Of a stretch of 64,000 nucleotides of DNA, positions 47,632-57,404 are shown piece after piece. Location: the NCBI RefSeq assembly GCF_042653925.1, contig NZ_JBHSFQ010000007.1:124001-188000 (forward strand), written 5' to 3'. The stretch's first letter is position 1. Each line of letters begins with the position of its first letter. The DNA comes from Nocardiopsis_B mangrovi. GTDB lineage: Bacteria; Actinomycetota; Actinomycetes; Streptosporangiales; Streptosporangiaceae. Below the pieces are notes generated by a model. It had not been told where the DNA came from. It made no database searches and was given only the letters and a program-made list of their open reading frames with translations. A program made the translations under genes and the position numbers.

Positions 47632-50600
47632 GTGTTCAGTCGCATCGCCATCGTCAACCGTGGGGAGGCCGCCATGCGGCTCATCCGCGCCGCACGGGAC
47701 ATCACCGCGGAGACCGGGACACGGATCGAGACCGTCGCCCTGCACACCGACGTCGACCGCACGGCCGCCTTCGTCCGCGAAGCCGACCTGTCCTACGACC
47801 TCGGCCCCGCGTCCGCCCGCCCCTACCTCGACCTCGACGTCCTCAAGCGCGCACTCCTGGACAGCGGCGCCGACGCCGCGTGGGTCGGCTGGGGCTTCGT
47901 CGCCGAGGACCCGGCCTTCGCGGAGCTGTGCGACACCATCGGCGTCACCTTCATCGGCCCCAGCGCCGACGCCATGCGCAAACTCGGCGACAAGATCGGC
48001 GCCAAGCTGATCGCCGAGGAGGTCGGCGTCCCGGTCGCACCGTGGAGCCGCGGCGCCGTCGACACCCTTGAGGACGCCCTGACCGCGGCCGCCGGCATCG
48101 GCTACCCCCTCATGCTCAAGGCCACCGCGGGCGGCGGCGGGCGCGGGATCCGCGTCATCACCGGCGAGGCCGACCTCACCGACGCCTACGAGCGCACCCG
48201 CCAGGAGGCCGCCCGCGCCTTCGGCAGCGGCACCGTGTTCCTGGAGCGCCTGGTCACCGGCGCCCGCCACGTCGAAGTCCAGGTCATCGCCGACGGCCAG
48301 GGCACGGCCTGGGCGCTGGGGGTGCGCGACTGCTCGGTGCAGCGCCGCAACCAGAAGGTCATCGAGGAATCGGCCTCCCCCGTCCTGACCCCCGCCCAGT
48401 CCGCCGAACTCAAGTCCTCGGCCGAGCGGCTGGCCGTCGCCGTCGGCTACCGCGGAGCGGCCACCGTCGAGTTCCTCTACCACGCCGGCGACAAGCTGTT
48501 CGCGTTCCTGGAGGTCAACACCCGCCTGCAGGTCGAACACCCCATCACCGAGTCCACCACCGGATTCGACCTGGTCAAAGCACAACTGCACGTGGCCTCG
48601 GGCGGCCGCCTCGACGGCGCGCCCCCGGCCGAGCGCGGCCACGCCGTCGAGGCCCGCCTCAACGCCGAAGACCCCGACCGCGACTTCGCCCCCTCCCCCG
48701 GCCGCATCGCACGCCTGGACCTGCCCGCCGGCCCCGGCATCCGCGTCGACACCGGCGTCAGCGAAGGCGACACCATCCCCGCCGACTTCGACTCCATGAT
48801 CGCCAAGATCATCGCCCACGGCCGCGACCGCGACGAGGCCCTGGGCCGGCTGCGCCGCGCCATGGCCCAGACCACCGTCATCATCGAAGGCGGCGCCACC
48901 AACAAGAGCTTCGTCCTCGACCTCCTCGACCAGCCCGACGTCATCGACGCCCGCGCCGACACCGGCTGGATCGACCGCGTCCGCGGCCAGGGCGGGCTCG
49001 TCCTGCACCGCCACTCCGCCGTCGCGCTCGCCGCCGCCGCCATCGACGCCTACGAAGAGGACGAACGCGTCGAACGCCGCCGCCTGCTGTCCACGGCCTT
49101 CGGCGGGCGCCCCCAGGTCCAGCACGAGAGCGGCCGCCCCCTCGCCCTCAAACTCCGCGGCGCCACCTACCGCCTGCGCGTCGCCCGCACCGGCGCCCAC
49201 CGCTTCCGCGTCGGCATCGAAGCCGGCGACGACATCCGCACCGCCGACGTCGACCTCGACCGCTTCGACCGCCACACCGGCCGCATCATCGTCAACCGCA
49301 CCCGCTACCGGCTGCTCACCAGCACCCACGGCCCCACCCACCTCGTCGAGGTCGACGGCGTCACCCACCGGATCAGCCGCGACGAAGGCGGCGTCGTCCG
49401 CTCCCCCACCCCCGCGCTGGTGGTGGCCACCCCGCTCAAGGTCGGCGCCGAGGTCGACGCCGGCGCCCCGGTGCTGGTGCTGGAGAGCATGAAGATGGAA
49501 ACGGTCCTGCGCGCACCGTTCAAAGCGCGGCTGAGCGAATGCGCCGTGTCCGTGGGCAGCCAGGTCGAGACCGGCGCCCCCCTGCTGCGCCTGGAACCCC
49601 TCACCGACACCGAAGCCCCCGACACCCCCGCCACCGCCACCGTCGAACTCGACCTGCCCGCCGCCCCCCAGACCGTCCCGGCCCGCGACCGCGCCGCACG
49701 CGGCCACGAGGACCTGCGCAACCTCCTGCTGGGCTTCGACACCGACCCCTACGACCCCCACCGGGTCCTCGACGGCTACCTCGCCGCCCGCGCCGACGCC
49801 ACCCGCGAGGGCCACCGGCCGCTGGCCGACGAACTGCACCTCGCCGAAGTCTTCGCCGACCTCGCCGAACTCAGCCGCAACCGGCCCACCGGCGAGGACA
49901 ACGACGACGACGCCCACGTCCACAGCGCCCGCGAATACTTCCACACCTACCTGCAGAGCCTCGACGTCGAACGCGCCGGCCTGCCCGCGACCTTCCAGGA
50001 CAAGCTCGCCAAGGCCCACGGCCACTACGGCGTCACCGACCTCGAACGCTCCCCCGGGCTCGAAGCCGCCGTCTTCCGCATCTTCCTGGCCCAGCAGCGC
50101 GCCTCCACCGACGCCACCATCATCACCACCCTGCTGCGCGCCTGGCTCCAGGAACCGCCGCCCGACCCCGCCCTGCGCGAACCCGCCGGCCTCGCACTCG
50201 AACACCTCGTGGCCGCCACACAGGTCCGCTTCCCCATGGTCGCCGACCTCGCCCGCGGCGTCGTCTTCACCTGGTTCGGCCAACCCCTGCTGCGCCGCAA
50301 CCGCGCCCGCGTCTACGCCGACGTCCGCAAACACCTACGCCACCTGGACACCCACCCCGACGCCCCCGACCGCGCCCAACGCATCGCCGACATGGTGCGC
50401 AGCACCGAACCACTGGTGCGGCTGCTGGGCCAGCGCCTCGTCCGCCACGACCTCGACAACGCCGTCATGCTGGAGGTCCTCACCCGCCGCTACTACGGCA
50501 ACAAGGGCCTCACCGCCCTGCACACCAGCCGCGCCGCCGGCTGCACCTACGTGGCCGCCCAGCGCGCCGACTCCCGCGTCGTCTCCAGCGCCGTCGCCTT

Positions 50601-53094
50601 CGACGCCCTCGGCAGCGCCCTGCGCGGCCTGCCCGAGGCCGCCGGCGGCGCCGACGCCATCGACGCCGACATCTACCTCGCCTGGGAGAACCAGCCCGAG
50701 GACCCCGACGCGATGGCCGCCGCACTGCACGACGCCGTCAACGCCCACCCGCTGCCCCCGCGCGTCCGCCGCCTCACCACCACCGTCGCCGGCCGCGGCG
50801 GCGCGGTCATGCACCACCACTTCACCTTCCGCCCCTCCCCCGACGGCGGCATGGCCGAGCAGCGCCTCATCCGCGGCCTGCACCCCTACATCGCCCAGCG
50901 CATGCAGCTGGAACGGCTGCGCGAATTCGACCTCACCCGGCTGCCGTCCCTGGACGAAGAGGTCTACCTCTTCCAGTGCGTGGCCAAGGACAACCCCGCC
51001 GACGACCGCCTCGTCGCCTTCGCCCAGGTACGCGACCTCACCGAACTGCGCGAACACGACGGCCGGCTGGTCGCCCTGCCCACCGCCGAGGACACCGTCG
51101 CCGCCTGCCTCGACGCCATCCGCCGCGCCCGAGCACAACGGCCCTCCACCAAGCGCCTGTCCACCAACCGGATCGTGGTCTACGTCTGGCCGCCCAGCGA
51201 CATCACCCGCGACGAACTCCAGACCATCGCCCAACGCGTCCTGCCCACCGCCGCCGGCGCCGGACTGGAGGAGATCCTCTTCATCGCCCGCCAGCGCGAC
51301 CCCGCCACCGGCGACCTCACCAAGACCGCCGTGCGCATCTCCGTCGACGCCACCGGCGGCATCGACGTCACCATCGGCGCACCCTCCGACGAACCCATCC
51401 AGCCCGTCGACGACTACCGGCAGAAGGTCCTGCGCGCCGCCGGCCGCAACACCGTCTACCCCTACGAGCTGACCGGCCTGCTCGGCGACTTCGTCGAACA
51501 CGACCTCGACGACGCCCACACACTCGTCCCCGTCGACCGGCCCAAGGGCCACAACACCGCCGCCATCGTCGCCGGCGTCGTCACCACACCCACCCCCCTG
51601 CACCCCGACGGCATCACCCGCGTGGTCCTGCTCGGCGACCCCACCAAGTCGCTGGGCGCACTGTCGGAACCCGAATGCCGCCGCGTCATCGCAGCCCTGG
51701 ACCTCGCCGAACACATGCGGGTCCCCCTGGAGTGGTACGCCCTGTCCTCCGGCGCCCGCATCTCCATGCGATCGGGCACCGAGAACATGGACTGGGTGGC
51801 CGCCGCACTCAAACGCATCGTGGAGTTCACCCAGGACGGCGGCGAGATCAACATCGTCGTGGCCGGCATCAACGTCGGCGCCCAGCCCTACTGGAACGCC
51901 GAAGCCACGATGCTCATGCACACCAAGGGCATCCTGGTGATGACACCCGACTCGGCCATGGTCCTCACCGGCAAGCAGTCCCTCGACTTCTCCGGCGGCG
52001 TCTCCGCCGAGGACAACTTCGGCATCGGCGGCTACGACCGCGTCATGGGCCCCAACGGCCAGGCCCAGTACTGGGCGCCCAACCTCGCCGCGGCACGCGA
52101 CGTGCTCATGTCCCACTACGCCCACACCTACATCGCGCCCGGCGAGCACGCACCGCGCCGCGCCACCACCACCGACCCCGCCGACCGCGACGTCTCCGGC
52201 TTCCCCCACACCGTGGCCGGCAGCGACTTCACCACCGTCGGCGAGATCTTCTCCGCACACGCCAACCCCGACCGCAAGAAACCGTTCGACATCCGCACCG
52301 TCATGCGGGCGCTCTCCGACCAGGACCACCCCGTACTGGAGCGCTGGGCCGGCATGGCCGACGCCGAAACGGCCGCCGTCCAAGACGTCCACCTCGGCGG
52401 CATCCCGGTCTGCCTGCTCGGCATCGAATCGCGGACCGTGGCGCGGCGCGGCTTCCCGCCCACCGACGGACCCGACACCTACACCGCCGGCACCCTGTTC
52501 CCCCGGTCGTCGAAGAAGGCCGCACGGGCCATCAACGCCGCCAGCGGCAACCGGCCCCTGGTGGTCCTGGCCAACCTGTCGGGCTTCGACGGCTCACCCG
52601 AATCCATGCGCAAACTGCAACTGGAGTACGGCGCCGAGATCGGCCGCGCGATCGTGAACTTCCGCGGACCCATCGTGTTCTGCGTGATCTCGCGCTACCA
52701 CGGCGGGGCCTTCGTCGTGTTCTCCAAGGCGCTCAACCCGCAGATGACGGTCCTGGCGCTCGAGGGCTCCTACGCCTCGGTCCTGGGCGGCGCCCCGGCA
52801 GCGGCGGTGGTCTTCGCCGGCGACGTCAAGGCCCGCACCGCCGCCGACCCGCGCGTACGCAGCCTGGAGGCCCGTATCGCCACCGCCTCCGGCGCCGACC
52901 GCGCCGCCCTGACCGCGCAGCTCGACGAGCTCCGCTCCTCGGTGCGCGCCGAGAAGCTCGGCGAGGTGGCGACGGAGTTCGACCGCGTGCACGACATCCG
53001 TCGCGCGGTCGAGGTCGGCTCCGTCGACGCCGTCATCAGCGCCGCGCAGCTGCGCCCGCGGATCATCGAGGCCATCGAGTCCCGCCTGGGCTGA
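47632..53094 (+). CDS. Single-chain biotin-dependent acyl-CoA carboxylase (BC-BCCP-CT)
   Basis: An 1820-residue fusion. Biotin carboxylase: IAIVNRGEAAMRLIRAARD at the start, ATP-grasp loop GGGGRGIR (167-174), FLEVNTRLQVEHPITE, carboxylase C-terminal domain to about 450. Biotinyl domain with VLESMKMET, biotin on Lys621. A helical middle region (about 680-1150) without catalytic motifs, similar in position to the central domain of eukaryotic acetyl-CoA carboxylase. Carboxyltransferase from about 1290 to 1810, with IVAGINVGAQ, GYDRVMGPNGQAQYW, LANLSGFDGSPESM and ISRYHGGAFVVFSKALNP. It carboxylates acetyl-, propionyl- or longer acyl-CoA to feed lipid or polyketide synthesis; the substrate is not evident. 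Most actinobacterial carboxylases are split into subunits. GTG start at 47632. Confidence 0.92.
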   Translation: MFSRIAIVNRGEAAMRLIRAARDITAETGTRIETVALHTDVDRTAAFVREADLSYDLGPASARPYLDLDVLKRALLDSGADAAWVGWGFVAEDPAFAELCDTIGVTFIGPSADAMRKLGDKIGAKLIAEEVGVPVAPWSRGAVDTLEDALTAAAGIGYPLMLKATAGGGGRGIRVITGEADLTDAYERTRQEAARAFGSGTVFLERLVTGARHVEVQVIADGQGTAWALGVRDCSVQRRNQKVIEESASPVLTPAQSAELKSSAERLAVAVGYRGAATVEFLYHAGDKLFAFLEVNTRLQVEHPITESTTGFDLVKAQLHVASGGRLDGAPPAERGHAVEARLNAEDPDRDFAPSPGRIARLDLPAGPGIRVDTGVSEGDTIPADFDSMIAKIIAHGRDRDEALGRLRRAMAQTTVIIEGGATNKSFVLDLLDQPDVIDARADTGWIDRVRGQGGLVLHRHSAVALAAAAIDAYEEDERVERRRLLSTAFGGRPQVQHESGRPLALKLRGATYRLRVARTGAHRFRVGIEAGDDIRTADVDLDRFDRHTGRIIVNRTRYRLLTSTHGPTHLVEVDGVTHRISRDEGGVVRSPTPALVVATPLKVGAEVDAGAPVLVLESMKMETVLRAPFKARLSECAVSVGSQVETGAPLLRLEPLTDTEAPDTPATATVELDLPAAPQTVPARDRAARGHEDLRNLLLGFDTDPYDPHRVLDGYLAARADATREGHRPLADELHLAEVFADLAELSRNRPTGEDNDDDAHVHSAREYFHTYLQSLDVERAGLPATFQDKLAKAHGHYGVTDLERSPGLEAAVFRIFLAQQRASTDATIITTLLRAWLQEPPPDPALREPAGLALEHLVAATQVRFPMVADLARGVVFTWFGQPLLRRNRARVYADVRKHLRHLDTHPDAPDRAQRIADMVRSTEPLVRLLGQRLVRHDLDNAVMLEVLTRRYYGNKGLTALHTSRAAGCTYVAAQRADSRVVSSAVAFDALGSALRGLPEAAGGADAIDADIYLAWENQPEDPDAMAAALHDAVNAHPLPPRVRRLTTTVAGRGGAVMHHHFTFRPSPDGGMAEQRLIRGLHPYIAQRMQLERLREFDLTRLPSLDEEVYLFQCVAKDNPADDRLVAFAQVRDLTELREHDGRLVALPTAEDTVAACLDAIRRARAQRPSTKRLSTNRIVVYVWPPSDITRDELQTIAQRVLPTAAGAGLEEILFIARQRDPATGDLTKTAVRISVDATGGIDVTIGAPSDEPIQPVDDYRQKVLRAAGRNTVYPYELTGLLGDFVEHDLDDAHTLVPVDRPKGHNTAAIVAGVVTTPTPLHPDGITRVVLLGDPTKSLGALSEPECRRVIAALDLAEHMRVPLEWYALSSGARISMRSGTENMDWVAAALKRIVEFTQDGGEINIVVAGINVGAQPYWNAEATMLMHTKGILVMTPDSAMVLTGKQSLDFSGGVSAEDNFGIGGYDRVMGPNGQAQYWAPNLAAARDVLMSHYAHTYIAPGEHAPRRATTTDPADRDVSGFPHTVAGSDFTTVGEIFSAHANPDRKKPFDIRTVMRALSDQDHPVLERWAGMADAETAAVQDVHLGGIPVCLLGIESRTVARRGFPPTDGPDTYTAGTLFPRSSKKAARAINAASGNRPLVVLANLSGFDGSPESMRKLQLEYGAEIGRAIVNFRGPIVFCVISRYHGGAFVVFSKALNPQMTVLALEGSYASVLGGAPAAAVVFAGDVKARTAADPRVRSLEARIATASGADRAALTAQLDELRSSVRAEKLGEVATEFDRVHDIRRAVEVGSVDAVISAAQLRPRIIEAIESRLG

Positions 53095-53102
53095 CCGCTC
53101 CG

Positions 53103-53138
53103 CGGCAGGGGCCGGGCCACTGCGCCCGGCCCCTGCCG
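53103..53138 (+). terminator. Terminator after carboxylase gene
   Basis: A 15-bp perfect GC stem (CGGCAGGGGCCGGGC and complement) with a six-base loop, nine bases after the stop. Confidence 0.75.
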
Positions 53139-53386
53139 CCCCCTCGGGATCCGGGCCCGACCGGTTCGCGGCCGGGCCTTCGTCGGCGCGCCGACGGCCG
53201 CCCTCCTCGCCACCGCCCCCTACCTCACCGGGGCCGACACCCGCGAACGCGCATCGGGCCGCACAGCGCCGCACCTGCCAGGGCTGTTCCCACACCCGCC
53301 GGTGCCGGGCCCGGCCCGGCCGGGGGCACCCCCGCCCGCCGCCGCTCCCCCGCGACAACGACGCGGCGAGTACGCCGGCCCGCCCG

Positions 53387-54019
53387 TCAGACCCCCGCCA
53401 GGACCCGCCCCGCGTCGCCGGCGGCGGCCAGGGCCTGGGCGTGCTGCTGCTCGGCCAGGCCCTTGAGGCCCTCCATGCCCGGCGTGGTCGCGGCGAGGGT
53501 GAGCTCGCACTTGATGAGGGTGAGGTCGGCCTGCCAGATGTCGCCGACGACGCGCCGCAGGTAGGGGGTCGAGTGGTCCCAGCCCTCGCGCGGGGTCCCC
53601 GGGCCGTAGCCGCCGCCCAGCGTGGTGGCCACCACGGTCGGGGTGCCCTTCAGCAGCGGGGCGGAGGGCCCCGCGCCCGCGATCACCAGGTCGACGTAGG
53701 ACTTGAAGTGCTGGGAGACCCCGAAGTTGTACAGGGGGACGGCCAGGATCGCGGCGTCGGCGTCCTGGAGTTCGGCGGCCAGTTCGGCGGCGAGGGCGCG
53801 CGCTTCGCGCTGGGCCGGGGTGCGCTCGGCCTCGGGGAGGGAGCCGGAGGTGGTGGCCAGCGCCCAGGCGTCGGCGGGAAGCGGGGCGGTGCCCAGGTGG
53901 CGGCGGGTCACGGTGCCCTCGGGGTGGGCGGAGGTCCATTCGGCCTCGGCGCGATCGGCGATCTCGGCGCTGGTGGACATGGCCGGAAGGATGCTGGCGT
54001 CGAGTCGGAACAGGTGCAT
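53387..54019 (-). CDS. azoR: FMN-dependent NADH azoreductase
   Basis: A 210-residue flavodoxin-like quinone/azo reductase: MHLFRLDASILPAMSTS (FMN phosphate region with Ser residues), AILAVPLYNFGVSQHFKSYVD (the PxYNF motif of AzoR), and VVATTLGGGYGPGTP. It reduces quinones and azo dyes by two electrons with NADH. GGAGAAG precedes the ATG. It is divergent from a TetR regulator that likely represses it. Confidence 0.9.
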   Translation of the reverse strand: MHLFRLDASILPAMSTSAEIADRAEAEWTSAHPEGTVTRRHLGTAPLPADAWALATTSGSLPEAERTPAQREARALAAELAAELQDADAAILAVPLYNFGVSQHFKSYVDLVIAGAGPSAPLLKGTPTVVATTLGGGYGPGTPREGWDHSTPYLRRVVGDIWQADLTLIKCELTLAATTPGMEGLKGLAEQQHAQALAAAGDAGRVLAGV

Positions 54020-54115
54020 GGGACTCACTTCTCCAGGGGTTTCGGGTCCGCAAGGTGCGGAGTGGCGATAGGCGGCCGTGCAGGGCACGACCCGGCGCCG
54101 CCACCCCGCACAGCA

Positions 54116-54128
54116 TAAACGGACTTTA
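54116..54128. promoter_or_regulatory. Inverted repeat between azoreductase and TetR genes
   Basis: TAAA-CGGAC-TTTA in an A/T-rich patch of the 161-base divergent region, a candidate TetR operator. TATGCT on the minus strand (complement of 54112-54117) could be the azoreductase -10. Confidence 0.4.
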
Positions 54129-54180
54129 CCCCGCTTTTGATCCCGGAGGGCAGACCACCCCTGTGAAGTAGATTGCTCCT

Positions 54181-54831
54181 GTGAACGTGCCCCTCGTGCC
54201 CTTCGGAAAGCCGCGCGGCGAACGCGCCGACGCCGCACGCAACCGCGAACGCCTCCTCGAGACCGCCCGCGCGATGATCGCCGAACACGGCACGGAGAAC
54301 GTCACCATGGACGCCCTCGCCGAACGCGCAGGGCTGGGAAAAGGAACCGTCTTCCGCCGATTCGGCACCCGCGCCGGCATCTTCCGCGCCCTCCTCGACG
54401 ACAACGAAAGCCGATTCCAGCAACAGGTCCTCTCCGGCCCCCCGCCACTGGGCCCCGGCGCCGACCCCCGACAGCGCCTGATCGCCTTCGGCCGCGCCCG
54501 CATCCCCTTCCTCCTGGCCCACCACGCCATCGTCCGCGCCGCCATGGACCCCGGCCAGCCCGCCCCCGCGGGCGCCGCCGGCATAACCCGCCCCCACATC
54601 CGCATGCTGCTCGCCGAACTCCGCCTCCCCCACCTGCCGACACCCCACCTGGACGCCCTCGCCGTCCAACTCGCCGGCGCGCTGGAAGGCCCCCTGCTGC
54701 TCTACATGGCGCTCGACCACGCACCCCCGGGCGACGACCACCCCCTGGCCGAAAGCTGGACGGCCCTCATCGAACGCGTCACCCACCACTGCCACGCGAC
54801 CCCCCGGGACCCGCACACCGCGACGCCCTAG
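54181..54831 (+). CDS. TetR-family regulator
   Basis: A 216-residue repressor: DAARNRERLLETARAMIAEH, VTMDALAERAGLGKGTVFRRF, then a TetR_C domain with GRARIPFLLAHHAIVRAAM. The GTG start has no Shine-Dalgarno; a TAGATT hexamer ends six bases before it, so a leaderless transcript starting at the GTG is likely. Divergent from azoR, a common regulator-reductase pair responding to quinones or dyes. Confidence 0.9.
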   Translation: MNVPLVPFGKPRGERADAARNRERLLETARAMIAEHGTENVTMDALAERAGLGKGTVFRRFGTRAGIFRALLDDNESRFQQQVLSGPPPLGPGADPRQRLIAFGRARIPFLLAHHAIVRAAMDPGQPAPAGAAGITRPHIRMLLAELRLPHLPTPHLDALAVQLAGALEGPLLLYMALDHAPPGDDHPLAESWTALIERVTHHCHATPRDPHTATP

Positions 54832-54883
54832 CCGCCCGCCCCCCGGGCGCTCCGCGCCGCCCCCGACTCCGCCACCGCCACCG

Positions 54884-55276
54884 CTGTTCAGCGCAACCCC
54901 CGCCTTCGGCCACGTACCGCCGCTGGTTCCGCTGATGCAGGCGGCGACCGACGCAGGCCGCCACGACGTCGCTGTGCTGTCCAGCGCCGGGTACCGGGGC
55001 CACGGTCAGCGAAGAGCTCCCCCCGAGGTCCGATACCTCGACGCGGGCGCGATGCCAGACGAATTCTCCGAAGAGGCGGCCCGCCGCACCGGCGCCGACG
55101 CCTTCCACCCCACGCCTCCGATCATCGGCGAGATCTTCGGCGGCGCCCGCGTCGACCCCGGCATCGATGACAGCCTCCACCAGGCCGCCGCCTGGGGTGC
55201 CGACCTAGTCGTCGAACCCTTCGACGCGCTCGGCCCCATTGTCGCCGCCCGGCTCGGCATCGCCTGGCACGGAGCC
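54884..55276 (+). pseudogene. GT-B glycosyltransferase (MGT-like), N-terminal remnant
   Basis: About 130 residues match the acceptor-binding domain of macrolide-type glycosyltransferases: LFSATPAFGHVPPLVPLMQA, DVAVLSSAGY, RYLDAGAMPDEFSEEAARR, WGADLVVEPFDALGPIVAARLG. No start codon with support, a short gap after the SSAGY segment, and nothing of the C-terminal nucleotide-sugar domain. Homology ends near 55276. A decayed gene. Confidence 0.7.
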
Positions 55277-55367
55277 GGCATCGGCCCCGGCCCGCCGTCA
55301 CCCGCAGGCGCTCACCGCGGGCCGCGCCCAGGACGACCCCCACCGCCAGTGACCGCGGCCGGTCCGC

Positions 55368-56159
55368 TCACCCCGCGCCGGGCGCGTCGTGGGACTCCGG
55401 GTCGCGCGCCAGCACGCCGCGGCCGCCGTCGACCGGGACCGTCGCACCGTTGATGAACCCGGCCTCCTCCGACAGCAGGAACGCCACCGCCCCCGCCACC
55501 TCCCGCACCGTTCCCACCCGGCCCACCGGGTGCAGCCGGCCCATCTCCTCCTCGACGGACGCCGCCTCGGCCGCCGAGCGCCCGGCCAGGAACGCCGCAT
55601 AGCGCTCCGTGGCGATCGACCCCAGCGCCACCGCGTTCACCCGCACCCCGCGCGCCCCGTACTCCACCGCCAGCGCCCGCGTCAGGCCCTCGATGCCCGC
55701 CTTCGCCGTCACATAGGGCACACACCCCGGAACCGCCCGCTGCGCCTGATGCGACGACACGTTCACCACCGCGCCCGTCCCGCCCTGCTCCAGGAACCGC
55801 CGCACCGCCACCGCGCACCCCGCCACCGCCGGCGCGAGGTTCAACCCGATCAGTTCCAGCACCTCACGCGCCGATGACGAATGCACCGACGCATCCCGGA
55901 AGACCGCAGCGTTGTTGACCCACCCCGCCAGCGGCCCCCGCTCCCCCGCACGATCGGCCGCCCGCTCCGCCACCGCCTCGTCCCCGGCGTCCCCCACCAC
56001 ACCCGCCAGCCGCTCCCGCGCCGGATGCCCGCCCATCCACTCCAGCGCCGCACCGTCCATCTCCACCGCCACCACATGGGCGCCGTCACCCGCCAGCCGC
56101 TCCACGACCGCCCGTCCCACACCCCGGCCCCCACCGGTCACCACATACGACCGCTCCAC
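55368..56159 (-). CDS. Short-chain dehydrogenase/reductase
   Basis: A 263-residue classical SDR: YVVTGGGRGVGRAVVERL (cofactor motif), WVNNAAVF, VVNVSSHQAQRAVPG with the catalytic Ser, YVTAKAG with Tyr and Lys, and GATVPVDGGRG. GTG start at 56159 with GGGGGTG upstream; a longer Gly/Arg N-terminus is unlikely. A repeated Cys/Ala run (AVAGCAVAVRRF) lies in helix 4. Substrate unknown. Confidence 0.88.
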   Translation of the reverse strand: MERSYVVTGGGRGVGRAVVERLAGDGAHVVAVEMDGAALEWMGGHPARERLAGVVGDAGDEAVAERAADRAGERGPLAGWVNNAAVFRDASVHSSSAREVLELIGLNLAPAVAGCAVAVRRFLEQGGTGAVVNVSSHQAQRAVPGCVPYVTAKAGIEGLTRALAVEYGARGVRVNAVALGSIATERYAAFLAGRSAAEAASVEEEMGRLHPVGRVGTVREVAGAVAFLLSEEAGFINGATVPVDGGRGVLARDPESHDAPGAG

Positions 56160-56322
56160 AACGCACCCCCGCCGTCCCGCACCGGCCCCGCACCACACGC
56201 GGCCCACCCATTCTCAGATGAGACCGGCCACCGCATCACCACGGCCCCCACCACAACGGCCGTCCCGGGCACCGTGGGACCCCGGACGTCGGGAAAATCC
56301 CTCCTTAGCTGGGTGAAGATCG

Positions 56323-56336
56323 ATATCGCAAGATAT
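56323..56336. promoter_or_regulatory. A/T-rich inverted repeat upstream of peptidase gene
   Basis: ATATC-GCAA-GATAT, a perfect short inverted repeat about 70 bases before the peptidase ATG, possible operator. Confidence 0.35.
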
Positions 56337-56405
56337 GAGTCATGCTTCCGTCATGACCGGAATGCCGCATTCACCCGTCTGACCTGCGCGGTTACCGTCC
56401 GGAGT

Positions 56406-57191
56406 ATGAGCACATTCACCTGTCGGATACGCAGGGTCGCGGCGACGCTGGCGGCCGTCATCGTCCTGGCCGCAGGGGCCTACCTGGTGCTGTCCCGATC
56501 GATGAACGCGGAGGCACCCGAACCCGAACGCGCGGCCGCACGGCCCGACCCGCCGTGCGACGTGCACATCGGCACGGGCGAGGACGGCGCGTCGGTGGGA
56601 CTGTCGGTGGAGGACGCCCGGCGGGCGACCACGGCCGTAGTGCTGGAGGCCGTGGGCGCCAAGGCGCCCAGCACCTACGGGATCGACCCCGCGGTGCTGG
56701 AGCGGCTGCGCGAAGGGCCGCCCGACGACGCGGGCCCCAGCCTCACCTGCCGCGCCGCCACCACCGACGACCTGCTGTCGGAGGACTTCACCGCCAGCGG
56801 CCTGACACCGCGCGCCCAGGCCGTACTCACGGCCGTGACCGAGACCTTCGGCGAGCAGAGCGTGGGCGGGTTCCAGCCCGGCGGCCTCACGTCGGGCCAC
56901 GGCATCGACTCCGCCCACTACCTGGGAGCGGCCGTCGACTTCTTCTTCCGGCCCATCAGCGAGGAGAACCGGCGCTCGGGGTGGCTCCTGGCGCACTGGC
57001 TGGTCGCCCACGCCGAGGAGTTCCACGTCGCCAACGTCATCTTCGACGACCGCATTTGGAGCATCAGCGACTCCCAGGGCGGATGGGCGAGCTACCAGCC
57101 GCCGCCCATCGGCGACCCCGACAACGAGATCCTGCGCCATGTCGACCACGTCCACGTGGACGTCCAGATCGGCGAGAAGGCGGACCCGTGA
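56406..57191 (+). CDS. Membrane-anchored M15-like (VanY-type) peptidase
   Basis: A 261-residue protein with one N-terminal transmembrane helix (about residues 12-29) and an extracellular domain. Zinc-site pattern of M15-type DD-peptidases is recognisable: SAHYLGAAVDF (S-x-H-x-x-G-x-A-x-D) and the C-terminal HVDHVHVDV. Two Cys residues (CDVH, LTCRAAT) could form a disulfide. It probably trims peptidoglycan peptides or related substrates; related actinobacterial proteins are annotated only as ARB-07466-like. The region following is foreign-looking. Confidence 0.7.
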   Translation: MSTFTCRIRRVAATLAAVIVLAAGAYLVLSRSMNAEAPEPERAAARPDPPCDVHIGTGEDGASVGLSVEDARRATTAVVLEAVGAKAPSTYGIDPAVLERLREGPPDDAGPSLTCRAATTDDLLSEDFTASGLTPRAQAVLTAVTETFGEQSVGGFQPGGLTSGHGIDSAHYLGAAVDFFFRPISEENRRSGWLLAHWLVAHAEEFHVANVIFDDRIWSISDSQGGWASYQPPPIGDPDNEILRHVDHVHVDVQIGEKADP

Positions 57192-57404
57192 TGAGTGCGG
57201 CGTAGCCGCTCCATTTCGTGTCTTCGCTGTTGCAAAGGCGGTGGACTTTCCGATACCACCACCTGTACAAAGTAGATTTTTGTAAATTGCCGTAGTCGAG
57301 GGTAGAGGAGGATGGCTACAGGATTTGGCGGTAAGGAGCTGCCCCGGGCCGCGGTTCGGTGACGGCGGGATTCCGGGCAGCTCAGGACCCCTACGGTCCA
57401 TCCC
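57192..57404. other. A/T-rich intergenic patch
   Basis: Bases 57225-57320 are markedly A/T-richer than the rest of the window and carry no gene. With the Tn3 remnant that follows, this looks like the scar of an inserted element. Confidence 0.4.

Noticed and set aside
46579..50334. 1251-codon open frame antisense to the carboxylase gene
   Set aside because: It is the complement frame of high-GC codons; composition is Gly/Val/Ala/Asp with no domains. Only its last 245 codons (the DUF4241-like gene) are real.
53139..53386. Open frame after the carboxylase terminator (VGAPTAALLATAPYLTGAD)
   Set aside because: Short, no start signal, no family recognised; treated as non-coding.
49539..53564. 1341-codon Arg/Pro/His-rich frame overlapping the carboxylase
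   Set aside because: A shifted-frame shadow of the carboxylase with extreme Arg content and no motifs.
56160..56405. Start of the peptidase gene far upstream in the same frame (from 55881)
   Set aside because: The upstream extension is antisense to the SDR gene; the transmembrane helix follows directly after the ATG at 56406.
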